Origin: Discostella pseudostelligera
Taxonomy: Eukaryota; Bacillariophyta; Thalassiosirophyceae; Thalassiosirales; Thalassiosiraceae
Assembly: GCA_036940085.1 (NCBI GenBank)
Contig: JALLBK010000173.1
Coordinates: 1 to 59,998 of the forward strand
Direction of reading: 5' to 3'
DNA length: 59,998 nucleotides
Below the pieces are notes generated by a model, which saw only the letters and a list, made by a program, of their open reading frames with translations, did no database searches and had not been told where the DNA came from. Positions 1 to 10,900 of the stretch are shown here, in pieces (position 1 is the first letter of the stretch; each line of letters starts with the position of its first letter). Both the position numbers and the translations under genes were made by a program.

Positions 1-158
1 CTAACCGCACATTGATACTACATCGCACTCGACACTCGACATTCACATCGACCATAGACATCGACCATGACGACTGCCGTTCTCCTCCCTCCGCCCTAAG
101 CCAAGACGACGGTGGTCAACTGACACGTGTACTAACCAAACATCGCAACGAAGTGGCA

Positions 159-2104
159 ATGGAATTCACCAGCGACCTACCAGCAATATGTTGCATCCCC
201 ATCTCAAACAATCTCTCTACGCTGGGCGAAACCGACTGTACTACTTGTGCCATCAACAATGATGCAAGCATGGCCATCCGATCTGGCCCGCACAGACTCC
301 ATGCAATTGCATCTCGAGACATAAAGGCCGGTACTGTCATTGTTCAATGTCTACCATTTGCTCATTCACGACTTGTGCCCCCCGGGATGCAAGGGGATGA
401 GCTCAGCAATGATGATAGCGGCGCACCAAAGAGGTGCACTCGTTGTTTTGTCGCAGAGGGCGACAACCACTGCCCTCGAGAGACGGAGAGACTCTTTGGT
501 AGATGCTCCAAATGTAAGGTTGTTTCATATTGCTCTAGATCTTGTCAGGTATGTTGAATACTAAATAATTCTGTGTACAGATCCTAATTTGCTCTAATGA
601 ATCATCGCTCAATGTTTGCATACTCATAAATATTCTCTCACAGACAGTAGACTGGAAGGAGCAACACAAATTAGAATGTCAATATTATGTCAAACGACGC
701 AAGCTCTCTATAGGCCCTCCCCAATGTGCGGAAGATGCAGCAATACCAGTTCTCCTTCGAACTTTTAATAAGTTGAAATTTATGCGGGAAAGTTCACTCC
801 TTGATCAACCGACGGGAGTTAGAGATGACTTGACATATCAGGGGGAACCGATTATATCTTGCGGTCCTGCTCATTTTTCTTCACTGAGTGTGTCAGAGGA
901 ATTGTTTACATCGAAAGCTTATCTAAAAGTACCGTTGATAACTCCTGCATTGTCGCTTGCCAAAGAATTGATGGAGTCATTTGCAGTTCGGGGAAATCCA
1001 TCCAACAATCAGAATAGAATCAAAGCTGCGATTGACATCTGGGGTTATAGCACAAATGACAAACCCGATGAGAAGTTTTGCAGAACAATTGATCAGGCAA
1101 TACGATGGGCAAACAACGCATTCGAAAAGAACAACTTCGGAATTGTAAATGTGTTACATTCTTCGATCGGAGAAGGGGTGTACCCATGTGCGGCACTACT
1201 GAATCACAGCTGCAGTCCGAACTGCATTCTACGATACAAACTTGGGATGCCTCGCCACCAATGTGAAGATCAGTACTACCAACCAATACTTCAAATCGTT
1301 GCCTGTAAAGATATCTGTGCAGGCGATGAACTGTGCCATTCGTATATGGATCTTACACTCCCTACCGAAGTGAGGAGGTCGCGTTTGCAGGAAATTCATC
1401 GCTTTGGGTGTGAGTGCACTCGCTGTGCCGCAAGTGGATGTCTAGTGCAATTGCCGAATAATGGAGAAGATTGGGCATCCTGGCCATTGATTTGTGGATT
1501 AAGAGCTAATGGAGGATTCGACAACGATGAGAAATCAGTGAGCTTGATAAATGTGGAAATTGATGATGCAATATCTTGTTGTCGAGGATTAAGCGAGGAA
1601 GAGCAGTCACGTATCCACCAACAATCTGAATTATTGCAGCAAAAGGCCACCCATGCAATGATTGATGATGATGCATTAAATGAATTGCGGCACCTCAAAA
1701 AAGCAATCTCATTGTACAACGTCAAAGGCAACACATGCTGGTCACCATTCCACCACAAACTTTACGCGGTGCGGAGCTTGTACCTGACATCACTTCTCGG
1801 ATGTGGTGGTGAGATTGAAGATTCAATTGAGCAATGTGAACACATCGTATCTTACATTGCTTTGGTCACTTCGCACATGGAGGGCCACCCGTTGTTGGGT
1901 CTGCAACTCTTCACTTTGGGTGATCTGTATGTAAGAGCAATCGACAAGTTCGAGTCTGCTGGTCTACCCACACTTCATTACAAACTCAAAGCGAGAGCTG
2001 CATTTCGTTGGGCAAAGAAAGTTGTTGCTGTCTCACATGGTCAAGACGATCCACTTTTCATGAACTTGAAGGAGAACATTGCAACAATAACTAAAAATAT
2101 GTAA
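159..2104 (+). CDS. SET and MYND domain (SMYD-like) protein methyltransferase
   Basis: Two exons, about 159-548 and 644-2104, joined in phase 0 across a 95-base intron (gtatgt...cacag). The join completes a MYND zinc finger: residues 93-130 (CTRC, CSKC, YCSRSC) run into TVDWKEQHKLEC, giving about 616 residues from the ATG at 159. The SET domain is split around MYND, as in the SMYD family: an N-terminal strand near 45-65, then LLNHSCSPNC (about 315-324), GDELCHSYMD and a post-SET Cys cluster FGCECTRC (about 384-391). Family members are S-adenosylmethionine-dependent lysine methyltransferases of histone or other proteins. The frame is open upstream of 159 to the window edge, so the true start could lie outside. 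The C-terminal third looks helical and TPR-like. The gene converges on the phospholipase D-like gene 126 bases away. Confidence 0.85.
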
Positions 2105-2230
2105 GCAATACCCAATGAACTAGAATTGGGTTCTTTATTGTACAAATTAGTCAAACGACGTTGCACAAAAGTGCGCTCTCATGAGTATGCAAATTCATGA
2201 TTTCGCCCGGTAAATTGATCCATAGCCCAA

Positions 2231-4499
2231 TCAACGGAGCAGCATCCTCTCTCTGTACAGCTGCGACGACGGATCAAAGTATGGTTGCAACCAAGTCTCG
2301 TCCATGACAACCTCACCCCATCCACGACCCTCTTCTCTCGAATCAATCTTACCCACATTGTCGTTATGTTGGTCTCTAGAGTAGAAATGATCGAACAATC
2401 TCGTAAACTCAGTAACATAAACATCGGCAACACCCGTATCACCCTGAATAAGCATCATGTTTTCATCATTCTTCTCAGTCGACGCGGCAGAGAAGTTCGC
2501 ACTCCCAGTGAAGACTGAGGGATTGTCAGTGAGTGCATCGAGAATCATATACTTGGTATGAATGTAATCGACGAAGGTTGTCAATCCTGTCAAACATTCG
2601 TCAGAAGGATGGAGAACAGCACCGAATGCACATCGATTTTCCTTGATATCTCTTAAATCGTAGTAATCAAGATGACCTTTTCCCTTCTTCTCCGTGTTCT
2701 GCTTTGCCGTGTTAGAGCTTTTTTTACTAGGCCTGCTATCAAGGAGAAGGAAACGCAATAGAGATACCCCAGGTGTGTTCTTTTCATCATCGCCTTGCCT
2801 TAATATGCGAAGAGAACGTCGAAGCCCTTCATTACGGAACGAATGACCCCGATTCAGCACTTCTGCCAATGGTTGTGCAATACCAAATGGAGCAGTGTAA
2901 TGAACCGATAGCTTTGCCTCTCCCAAACGATCAGCATACCATTGGAGCATGTCTATCGACTTTCTTGGACTGAAGATAACAGTAATTGATGGCGAAGAAG
3001 TTATTTGTCCTTGCATGTCAGGTTGCATGCGCTCGTTTACTTCATCCATGGGTGCATCGTTAAGGTTCATACCGCTCGCCTTACTTGGACGCTTCCGACC
3101 ATGGGGGTCTCGCGACAAGTGATCCCAATAATCGGCGAATTTGGTTGCAACGCCTTCATCACGGATGATGTGACCAACATTAGATTGCCCTGCAAATGAG
3201 TAACTTGTCAGCTTTGATATCACACTGAAAAGAAATCACTTAGAAAAACGCTTCTCACCGTAGATTCCAGAATCAGTGAAGTTTGTCGAGCCCGTCCACT
3301 GCGCAGCAACGAGGACAAAAGGGGTTTTGAAGAACAACACTCAGTGAGTACAAAGCACAATGCGTCGAGGAGCAGAAAAAAACAGCAGCACATGCATCGA
3401 TGCACTGTTTTGACCTTACCACTTGCATTGGCGTGCCATTCTTCACAAGGATGATGAATTTGTTGTGCATGATGCCCGAACTTTGCCTCCGTTCGATGAA
3501 GGTATCGTGATGCCATACCTGAGCAGCTGTCGAGGAGTTGAAACAGACTGCATTGATTGCGTTGGTTGCTTCTTCGGTGGCGGTGTCCGGAACCCAATCC
3601 TTGACTATCTTTCCACTTTCATCTCTCACAATATCGTTGCCATCCATTCTCTTCTGATAAGTGCCTTTGTAATGCCTGATGATCTTCACGTTGATACCCC
3701 TTTCCACCGCGGATGCAAAAGCTTGGATGGTTTCTGCATGGGTGAATTCGTATACTGCAGCATGAAGACGATACTCTGCCCCACTGGCTTGGGATATGAA
3801 CTGAAGAATCGCCTCCTCGAGACCTCGAGAGAGCCACGCTAGAGCCTCCATCGACTGAACTGGGTCTGGAATAGTGCGAGGATTGATAGTTGCCTTCCAC
3901 TCCGACCTTCCAAACTTCGTAACATGATGGTACTCTCGAAACTCTCCAAAGCGAGATGCATACGCTTTCGACCCCGCAACGCCGCGATTGAAGTAGATGC
4001 CATGTAATCCAGTTTGTGGATCTTCGGTGGAAACAGAGACAATAACTGGAGAGCCCAACGCGATAAATTTTGGTTCAAATGCTCTGTCGGAGTGGAACAT
4101 CAAGCGCACAGTGTACTCATAGGTGGTGCCTGGAAGTGCGGTGTAATCTCCGAAATGGAACTTCTGGATGGGCTTGTCATCATAATTGAGCGACACTTGT
4201 TGTCCTGCAACTTTGTCACGTCGATCAACCGAAAAGCCGACGAAGACTGCCGTGTAGGGAATGTTCACATCGCTTCTTCTCGACAAGGACGATCTAGTTA
4301 CTCTCGTCGAGGTAGTTGCAAAATCACTTCCGCCAACATTGCAACGGTGAGAATCCAGAACCAATTTAGACAGCATGGTGGATAGATCATCCAGCGGTTC
4401 GATTGTCCCCACACCCTTGACATCGAATCCCAACAGGACGCAATGCGTTCCAGCGATGACGTGCACAGATAAAGTATCGTTTTCCTTCCTTACCCTCAT
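2231..4499 (-). CDS. Phospholipase D-like phosphodiesterase domain protein
   Basis: Three exons on the minus strand: 4499-3420, 3298-3259 and 3189-2231, about 692 residues from an ATG at 4499. The short middle exon of 40 bases encodes WTGSTNFTDSGIYG, and its removal or retention changes frame, so the splice model is well constrained. The N-terminal third is a beta-rich region (GDYTALPGTTYEYTVRL, FNRGVAGSKAYASRFG) that resembles the region preceding the catalytic domain in bacterial PLD-like proteins. The catalytic half carries HNKFIIL followed by WTGSTNF, and a second HKD-type motif HTKYMILD with FTGSANFS. The first motif has Val where a classic HKD has Asp. The reaction is presumably phosphodiester hydrolysis, but the substrate cannot be told. 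No signal peptide is evident. It lies in tandem with the stomatin-like gene. Confidence 0.8.
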
Positions 4500-4822
4500 C
4501 GTAGGCTGATGATTTGGATGGATGGATCGAGAAATTCAATTGTTCCCCCCTCAAATGATGAGTACGAAGACCTGGTGTCGAGGTGAAAGCGATGCCACAG
4601 ACAATGGCAGTTGTTCACTCGATCGGCACCACTGCTTCATTGAATCGCGACCCCTCTGCGCGCCCGTCGCGATCCTTCGAAGATTTTTTCATTGCACAAA
4701 ACCTTCCAAGTTCACAACACGTGGATGTGTTGAAATTCAAAGAGATGTGCAAAGTGAGAGGAACAGCTTTTAGAATTGAAAGAATGCCTTTTACATGTGT
4801 TTCGCTCTACCTATTGTTCCCA
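4500..4822. other. Intergenic region, no gene seen
   Basis: This 323-base gap separates the start of the phospholipase D-like gene from the stop of the stomatin-like gene on the same strand. Plus-strand open frames here lack homology-like features and overlap the 3' end of the stomatin-like gene. It presumably holds the upstream region of the former and the 3' UTR of the latter. I see no repeat or RNA gene. Confidence 0.5.
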
Positions 4823-6299
4823 TCATGTCTCTTTGGTTCCACCGCCGGTATTGCCTCCACCTCCGCTACCCCCAACTCCTTTCTCCATGGCCTTCATCGA
4901 CGCCATAGCCTGTACTAACAACGATTGTAAATTCCCCGCCGGTGCACCCCCTTCCTGAAAGAAAATAGTATTCGACTTCGATCCCATCTCACCATACATC
5001 TTCACATACTCTCTTGCCAAATCCAATGCCGCCGCCTCCTGCCCACCCGATTGTGCCAACTGCGATGCAATCTTGTGAATTGCCTGAGCCTGTGCCTCGG
5101 ACTGGATCATCAATGCCTCGGCCCGTCCCTCTGCCTCCCGGACTATCCGTAGCTTCTCCGCCTCGGCCTCATTGGTAACTTTAATCAATTCTCCCTCACT
5201 CTGATTCTTCATACTAATTTTAATACCCTCACTCTCCAACTCGGCACGTCGTTTATCACCCTCGGCACGCAATACTTGCTCTCGTCGATCACGCTCGGCC
5301 GCGGCCTGTTTGTCCATGGCTACACGAATCTGTTGATCTGGCGTGATTTCGGTTAATTCATAGCGACGTACCTCGAGGCCCCATGCTATCGATGCTTCTT
5401 GAATCGAACCCTTGATGAGTGTGTTGAGACCGGACCGATTGTGGAGTATTTCATCAAGTTCGAGTTCGCCAATGGCTGATCGCATGGCAGATTGAGCATG
5501 CTGAGATGACAAAAATAACAAGAAGGACGAGCATTCAGATGAATTATTAAGACACGGTTCGGCCAAAGCCTAATCATTTCAACCCGACAAACACATATAT
5601 TAATGACAAACAACTCACCATGATCACCGCATGCAACGGATTCCTCGAGCCATACGCCGCCCTTTCCGGATCACACACCCTAACAAATAAATTCCCACTC
5701 ACTTCCACGCTCACATTATCCCTAGTAATCGCACTCTGGGGTAATATATCCACGGCCCGCTCCCTTACATCAATAATATAGGCAATACTATCCACGAACG
5801 GTATAGCGAAGAAATAGCCTGATTCATGAATAGCATGTAATTTCCCAAATCGTTCCACGACCATTCGTTTTCCCTGGGGGACAATGTTTAATATGGTGTT
5901 GGGTTTGGTTATGGGCCAGGAGGAGATTTCGAGTGATTGGCCGTAGGGAGAGGAATCGCCGCCGCCGCCACCACCGGAGCCGCCACCAATGCGAGATGGA
6001 GAGAGGAGTGAGAGGGGCGAGAAGGATGAGTTGGGTCGATCTAGGGAGTAGTGCCGGCGAAGAGGATAGGTTATTGCTGTTGCCTGCCGTCGCAGTGATG
6101 ACGACGACGCCGGGGCGACGTAATGAAGTTGACGGATCGATGGCGATGGACGAGCGTTTCCAGCGGCGAAGGCGACTCGCGCAGTAGATGACGCCGCCAC
6201 CGATGCAGAAGGCGATCGAAGAGAGGCTGATAGTGTTGATGCCATCATGGAAATACTACTCGCGTAGTGGGCTGGTGTAGGCGTCATGACGGCCGCCAT
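4823..6299 (-). CDS. Stomatin-like (SPFH/band 7) protein, probably mitochondrial
   Basis: Two exons, 6299-5619 and 5500-4823, phase 0, about 452 residues. The N-terminal 80 residues are rich in Ser, Ala and Arg with few acids, as in a mitochondrial presequence. The SPFH domain follows: NTILNIVPQGKRMVVERFGK, ESGYFFAIPFVDSIAYIIDV, SAITRDNVSVEVSGNLFVRV, then across the intron HAQSAMRSAIGELELDE, NRSGLNTLIKGS and SIAWGLEVRRYELTEI. A long Ala/Glu/Arg coiled coil comes next and a Gly-rich tail ends the protein. This is the order seen in stomatin-like protein 2 (SLP2), a scaffold of the inner mitochondrial membrane that binds cardiolipin and prohibitins. The start could be ATG 6299 or 6287. A Gly run (GGGSGGGGGG) precedes the SPFH domain. 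It is divergent from the aminopeptidase gene. Confidence 0.88.
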
Positions 6300-6415
6300 G
6301 GTCAATCAAGCAAACGATGAATGTTCGGTTTGGTTTGGATCTTTGGGTTCTTTCTTCTATCGTACTCCTATCATCTCTGGGGATGAGTCACCGTCGACGA
6401 ACAGACTGAAAAATA

Positions 6416-6425
6416 TGGCGGGAAG
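6416..6425 (+). promoter_or_regulatory. E2F-like element GGCGGGAAG
   Basis: TGGCGGGAAG lies in the divergent region between the stomatin-like gene (start 6299) and the aminopeptidase (start 6583). The same core recurs in at least ten other intergenic regions of this window and matches the known E2F/DP consensus half GGCGGGAA. Function is inferred. Confidence 0.35.
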
Positions 6426-6582
6426 TCATCAATTCCATCCCCGCAGCATGCATGCCGCATCGCAGATCGCAGCATTATCGCCATCACACCTCCATCGAGA
6501 GACTCCATCACACATCACCACTCACCATCCTCGATCACCCATCATTCAATCCACCGCCGCCTCCATAGTATCTATTATCGAG

Positions 6583-7773
6583 ATGATATTTCAACGACGG
6601 CTCCTTCCCCTCTTGGTGGCGGCAATAATCGCAATCGTCTCTGTCGGCTGCACCCATGCTTTTCTCATCCCAGCGTCATCGTCGTCATCGTCGTCGGCTG
6701 TGATGATGATGATGTCCGACGGGAGGAAGAAGTCAAAAAGTGGCGCCGGCGCCGGCGGTGGAAGAGGAGGCTTTGGTAAGAAAGTTGCCACCAACATCAA
6801 CATTCGAACCAAATCCAGACCCGACAACAATAACTTTTTCTACGCCGGATCCATACGTCCACATGATATATCACCATCCCGCATTGTCGATCCAGCCACC
6901 GTACTATCTCTACCCGATTACGCCATTGACGGCGTACCCAAACAAAAATCACCACCGGGACGAATTGAAATCAAATCCCCCGAGGACATTACTAAAATGC
7001 GTGCCGCAGGAAAGGTAGCACGCCAAGTCCTTGATATTGCTGGAGCACTCGTTGCATCTCAACCGGGCATTACTACCGATGCAATTGATGCTGCGGTACA
7101 TGCAGCATGTATTGAACGACAAGCCTACCCCTCTCCATTGAACTATCGCAAATTTCCAAAAAGTTGCTGTACTTCCGTCAATGAGGTAATCTGTCATGGC
7201 ATACCTGATGCACGACCATTGCAATATGGCGACATTGTCAATATTGATATTACGTGTTATCTCGACGGATATCATGGGGATTGTAGTGAAATGTTCGTAG
7301 TAGGTGGGAAGGAGGCACTGGATGATGCTGGAAGGAAGTTATTGCAAACTACTTATGATTGCTGGGTCCAATCTATGGAATTGGTCAAGCCTGGCGTGAA
7401 TTACAATGTGATTGGACGATGTATTGAGGAATACATTGTCCCAAGGGGGTATTCTACCGTGAAATCCTTCTGCGGACATGGAATTGGGAAGATATTTCAC
7501 ATGTCACCGAATATATATCATTATACCGTCAATCAACAATTGGATACCATAGAGGCGGGGCATGTGTTTACAATTGAACCAATGATATGTGAGGGATTGA
7601 GTGATCCATACATGTGGCAAGACGATTGGACTGCCACCACCGCGGATGGAAAGCGTTCGGCGCAATTTGAGCATACGTTACTGGTGACACCCGATGGTGT
7701 GGAGGCATTGACGGGGAAACTCGAGGATAGTCCAATACAATTTTGGGAGGAGGAGAGTGCAAATCACAGATAG
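6583..7773 (+). CDS. Type I methionine aminopeptidase, plastid-targeted
   Basis: Single exon, 396 residues from the ATG at 6583. This start is preferred over the longer open frame because it begins with Arg then a hydrophobic stretch (about residues 6-25) ending CTHA-FLIP, a signal peptide with the Ala/Phe junction typical of diatom plastid precursors, followed by a Ser-rich, basic, acid-poor transit-like segment. The M24A domain shows all five metal ligands: Asp in VNIDITCYLDGYHGD (two Asp), His in FCGHGIGKIFHM, Glu in HVFTIEPMICEG and Glu in FEHTLLVTPDG. The enzyme removes the initiator Met from nascent proteins, here probably plastid-made ones after deformylation. Length beyond the core (about 250 residues) is explained by the targeting extension. 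It converges on the repeat-protein gene. Confidence 0.9.
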   Translation: MIFQRRLLPLLVAAIIAIVSVGCTHAFLIPASSSSSSSAVMMMMSDGRKKSKSGAGAGGGRGGFGKKVATNINIRTKSRPDNNNFFYAGSIRPHDISPSRIVDPATVLSLPDYAIDGVPKQKSPPGRIEIKSPEDITKMRAAGKVARQVLDIAGALVASQPGITTDAIDAAVHAACIERQAYPSPLNYRKFPKSCCTSVNEVICHGIPDARPLQYGDIVNIDITCYLDGYHGDCSEMFVVGGKEALDDAGRKLLQTTYDCWVQSMELVKPGVNYNVIGRCIEEYIVPRGYSTVKSFCGHGIGKIFHMSPNIYHYTVNQQLDTIEAGHVFTIEPMICEGLSDPYMWQDDWTATTADGKRSAQFEHTLLVTPDGVEALTGKLEDSPIQFWEEESANHR

Positions 7774-7971
7774 AGCATTTAACATTTTACGTGAGTAATG
7801 CAGATCCTGCACTATTATATAATCACAGCATCATGTACCCGTCTTCTTCGCAATGTTCTGATCTTGAAAGAGCAGGATATATCGATCAATTCAAAAATGT
7901 TCCATGAACCAACGCATCCAAATAGCTAGCACTGCACCACCCGACGGATTTTGTTTTTTAGGAGTACTTCT

Positions 7972-10900
7972 TTACTCGAGTCGGTACTTGCTTCCAGAAG
8001 AGGTAGTCACGACGCTACCAGCTTTTGCTCCACGGGCCACGGCCGATGTCGTTATTTCGGTGCCATTACGGAAGCTCTTCGAATTTCGTACAATGCCCGT
8101 GATAGATCCATCGGCATTCTGTCGGAACTTACTAATGATGGGAATGTCATCGGCAACGGGTGTAGCGACCTTCTTCGCCACGGCTGCTTTCGGTGCTGCG
8201 GTACCACCAAAGAATCCTGCTAGCGATGATGCTTTCTTTGCGACAACCTTCTTCTCAACTACTGGCGCCGCTTTTGGTGCATCGACTACTTTGGGTGCAC
8301 TGAAAAGAGAGAACGTTCCAGACCTTTGAACAGCCTTTCTCTCCTCAACGACGGGTGCCGCCTTCGGTGCCGGTGCAGCTGGTTTGGGTCCACTAAAAAT
8401 GCTGAATGTGCCTGATCCCTGGACACTCTTGGTTCCGGAGCCTTGCACAGGTGCCTTTGGTGGAGGGGTAGTTGTTTTCTTTGCGTTGAAAAGAGAGAGA
8501 GTCGGCGACGCTTTGCGAACTGGGACGGGTGCCACTTTGGGAGCCTGGACCTTTGGTGGAGGAGTGGTAGTTTTCTTTGCATTAAATAGGGTGAGAGTAG
8601 GTGATGGTTTGCTGGCTGGAATTGGGGCTGGCTTGGCCACTACTTTGGGTTCTGACTTAGGAGCAGCTGGCTTGAAAAAGCTGAATGGCTCTGATTTGGG
8701 CACAGGCTTTTTCTCAACTACCTTCGGCTCTGGAGGAGGAGGAAGAGGAGGCGTTGCTTTTTTCACAGCAGGCTTAGTGCCAAAAAAGGAGTTGAGTGTT
8801 TCGGTCATTGCGTTGGGTGCCATGTTGATCTCTGCCGGTGCTGATTTTCGAGGTTCAGGAACAACAGGAGTAGGAGCAGGCTTGGGTTGAGGGGCGGGTT
8901 TGGCAGCCGGTTGGAAGAATGCAAAAGGAGATGAAGCTGTAGAAAGGAACATGGATACGGTGAGAAGTAGGAGGCGAGAAATATGGCGATTGATATTGAT
9001 AAACTTGAAACATACCTTTTGCTTCCACCTTCTTCACTTCCACAACTGGCTTGGCAGCTGGAGTGGGTGGCTGAACCGTCACTGTAAATCGTCACGCAGA
9101 GAAAAATCAGATATGAAGAAAACAATAACCGACGTGGATAACGATAAGTTAAACTCACCTTTCTTCGCCACTGGTTTGGCAGGGGCACTACCAAAGAGAG
9201 ATGCGAAGATATCAGTCTTAGCTTCCACCTTCTTTTCCACCTTGACGGCAACTGGCGGGGTAATGGGCGCAGCTGGCTTGACAGGAGCTAGAGCAATTGC
9301 GACAAGAAACCACGTTAGCAAATAACATACAGAGAGAGTTAATTGAACGCGGAGTATATACAGTCTTACCCACGGGTTTGGCAGGCGCAGCTTTCTTTAC
9401 GTCCGGTTTAGCAGCTGGGCTACCAAAGATAGATGCGAAAATATCCTGCTTCTTTTCAGAAACCTTTTCAACCTTGGCAGGAGCAACAGGTTTGACTGGA
9501 GCTGAAAAACAAATTGAGTTGGCAGGAGCGGTGATACAAAAGCTTCTCGGCACTGATTTACCTTTATCTTCCAAAACTGGTTTGGCAGGCGCGCTACCAC
9601 CAAAGATAGAGGAGAAAACATCGTTCTTCGCTGGCGCCGGCTTAGTCACCTCAATCTTCGGCATGAGCCTCTGTTGCCTTTCCAAGGCTGCCTTGGCCTT
9701 CTGACGCTCCATTTCAGCAGCAGCTTCATCGCGAGCACGTCTTTTGGCAACTTGAGCCGCTTCCCTCTCTGCCATTGCTCTAGCCTTAGTTCGAGTAGAA
9801 AAATTGAGACAGATCTGAGTCTATGCGATAGGACAAAACGTTGTGTACGGAACACGCATGCATTCTACTTACATCAGCAATGGCTTGTTCTTCTAACGAG
9901 AGCTCAACAACTGGCTCTGGTTTGGGTTTGGGAGCAGGCTTGGCTGTTTAAATGTATCCAAGGAAGGAATGATGAGCACAAACGATGGTATCATATCGCG
10001 AGCATTTTGAATAAAAAGGAAGATGATATCCTCACGCTTTGCCTCCACAACTGGTGCCGGTGGGGGTGCTACTGCCTTTTCTACAACCTTCTCCACGGCA
10101 ACGACCTTTTCAGGCTCCTTGACCTCTACATCTGGTACTTTTTCTACCACAGGTTCCACTTTTGCTTCCTCGATCACTGGCGCAGGGACTATTGATAAGA
10201 GTACACAGTCAAAATCATCAGGTGAGTACAGTATCGCGCTCCCCAACACAGCCAAGAAGAGGTATTGAATTTTCCTATCACCTACCTTCTGTAAGTTTGC
10301 GATATTCCTCCTCAGTGCAATCCGCATATTTGTTCAACACCATCTCACGGTTGTTCTCTTTCGCATACTCCTCCATCGCCAAAAAGTTGGATGAAAAGGT
10401 AGGGAAACGAGCCTCGTCGGGTTTTCTATCATACTCCTTGCACCATTCCAGATAGGCAGAGCGAACGCGAGCCTCGCGAACGTCCGAAGTATCAATTGCG
10501 CCTCCGTCTGTGTCAAATCCTTCCATGGCATCAATCGCCTCCTCAAGCTCTTCGATGCTACCCATTCCAAGTTCCTTAGCAAGTTTCTAAGACGTAATTC
10601 CGATGTTAAGGAAAGTGTTGCAGAGGTTTAAGAAATTCAACACTCGATTCAAAGATAATTTCATATTGCATAGAAGAAATCGAGCATACCTCTTCCTCAA
10701 CCGCCAACGCATCTGCTGCCTCGGCAAGCGCCGTGCTAGCCTCGCTCTGCGCAGCAGATGCCTCCAATACACTCTCCAGTGCACCCTTCTCTGGAGCAGC
10801 AGCAGCTGCTGATCCACCAGACTGCATCGCCATGTACTCAGCCTCAGTCATATCACCAAATTCATTCAATTCCAAATCCTGAGGACGTTCCGTTTCGTTA

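Noticed and set aside
3405..3441. Loss of the first HKD Asp in the phospholipase D-like protein as evidence of inactivity
   Set aside because: As far as I recall, bacterial relatives with the same WTGSTNF context also lack Asp at that spacing, so it may be normal for the family.
6286..6582. N-terminal extension of the methionine aminopeptidase from the ATG at 6286
   Set aside because: The extension overlaps the stomatin-like start on the other strand, has no domain, and would bury the signal peptide that begins at the ATG at 6583.
8384..8890. Long plus-strand open frames opposite the repeat-protein exons (8384-8890, 9297-9704 and others)
   Set aside because: They mirror the Ala/Pro/Lys-biased minus strand, giving Gly/Val/Phe-rich translations, and cross splice sites of a gene with consistent exon phases.
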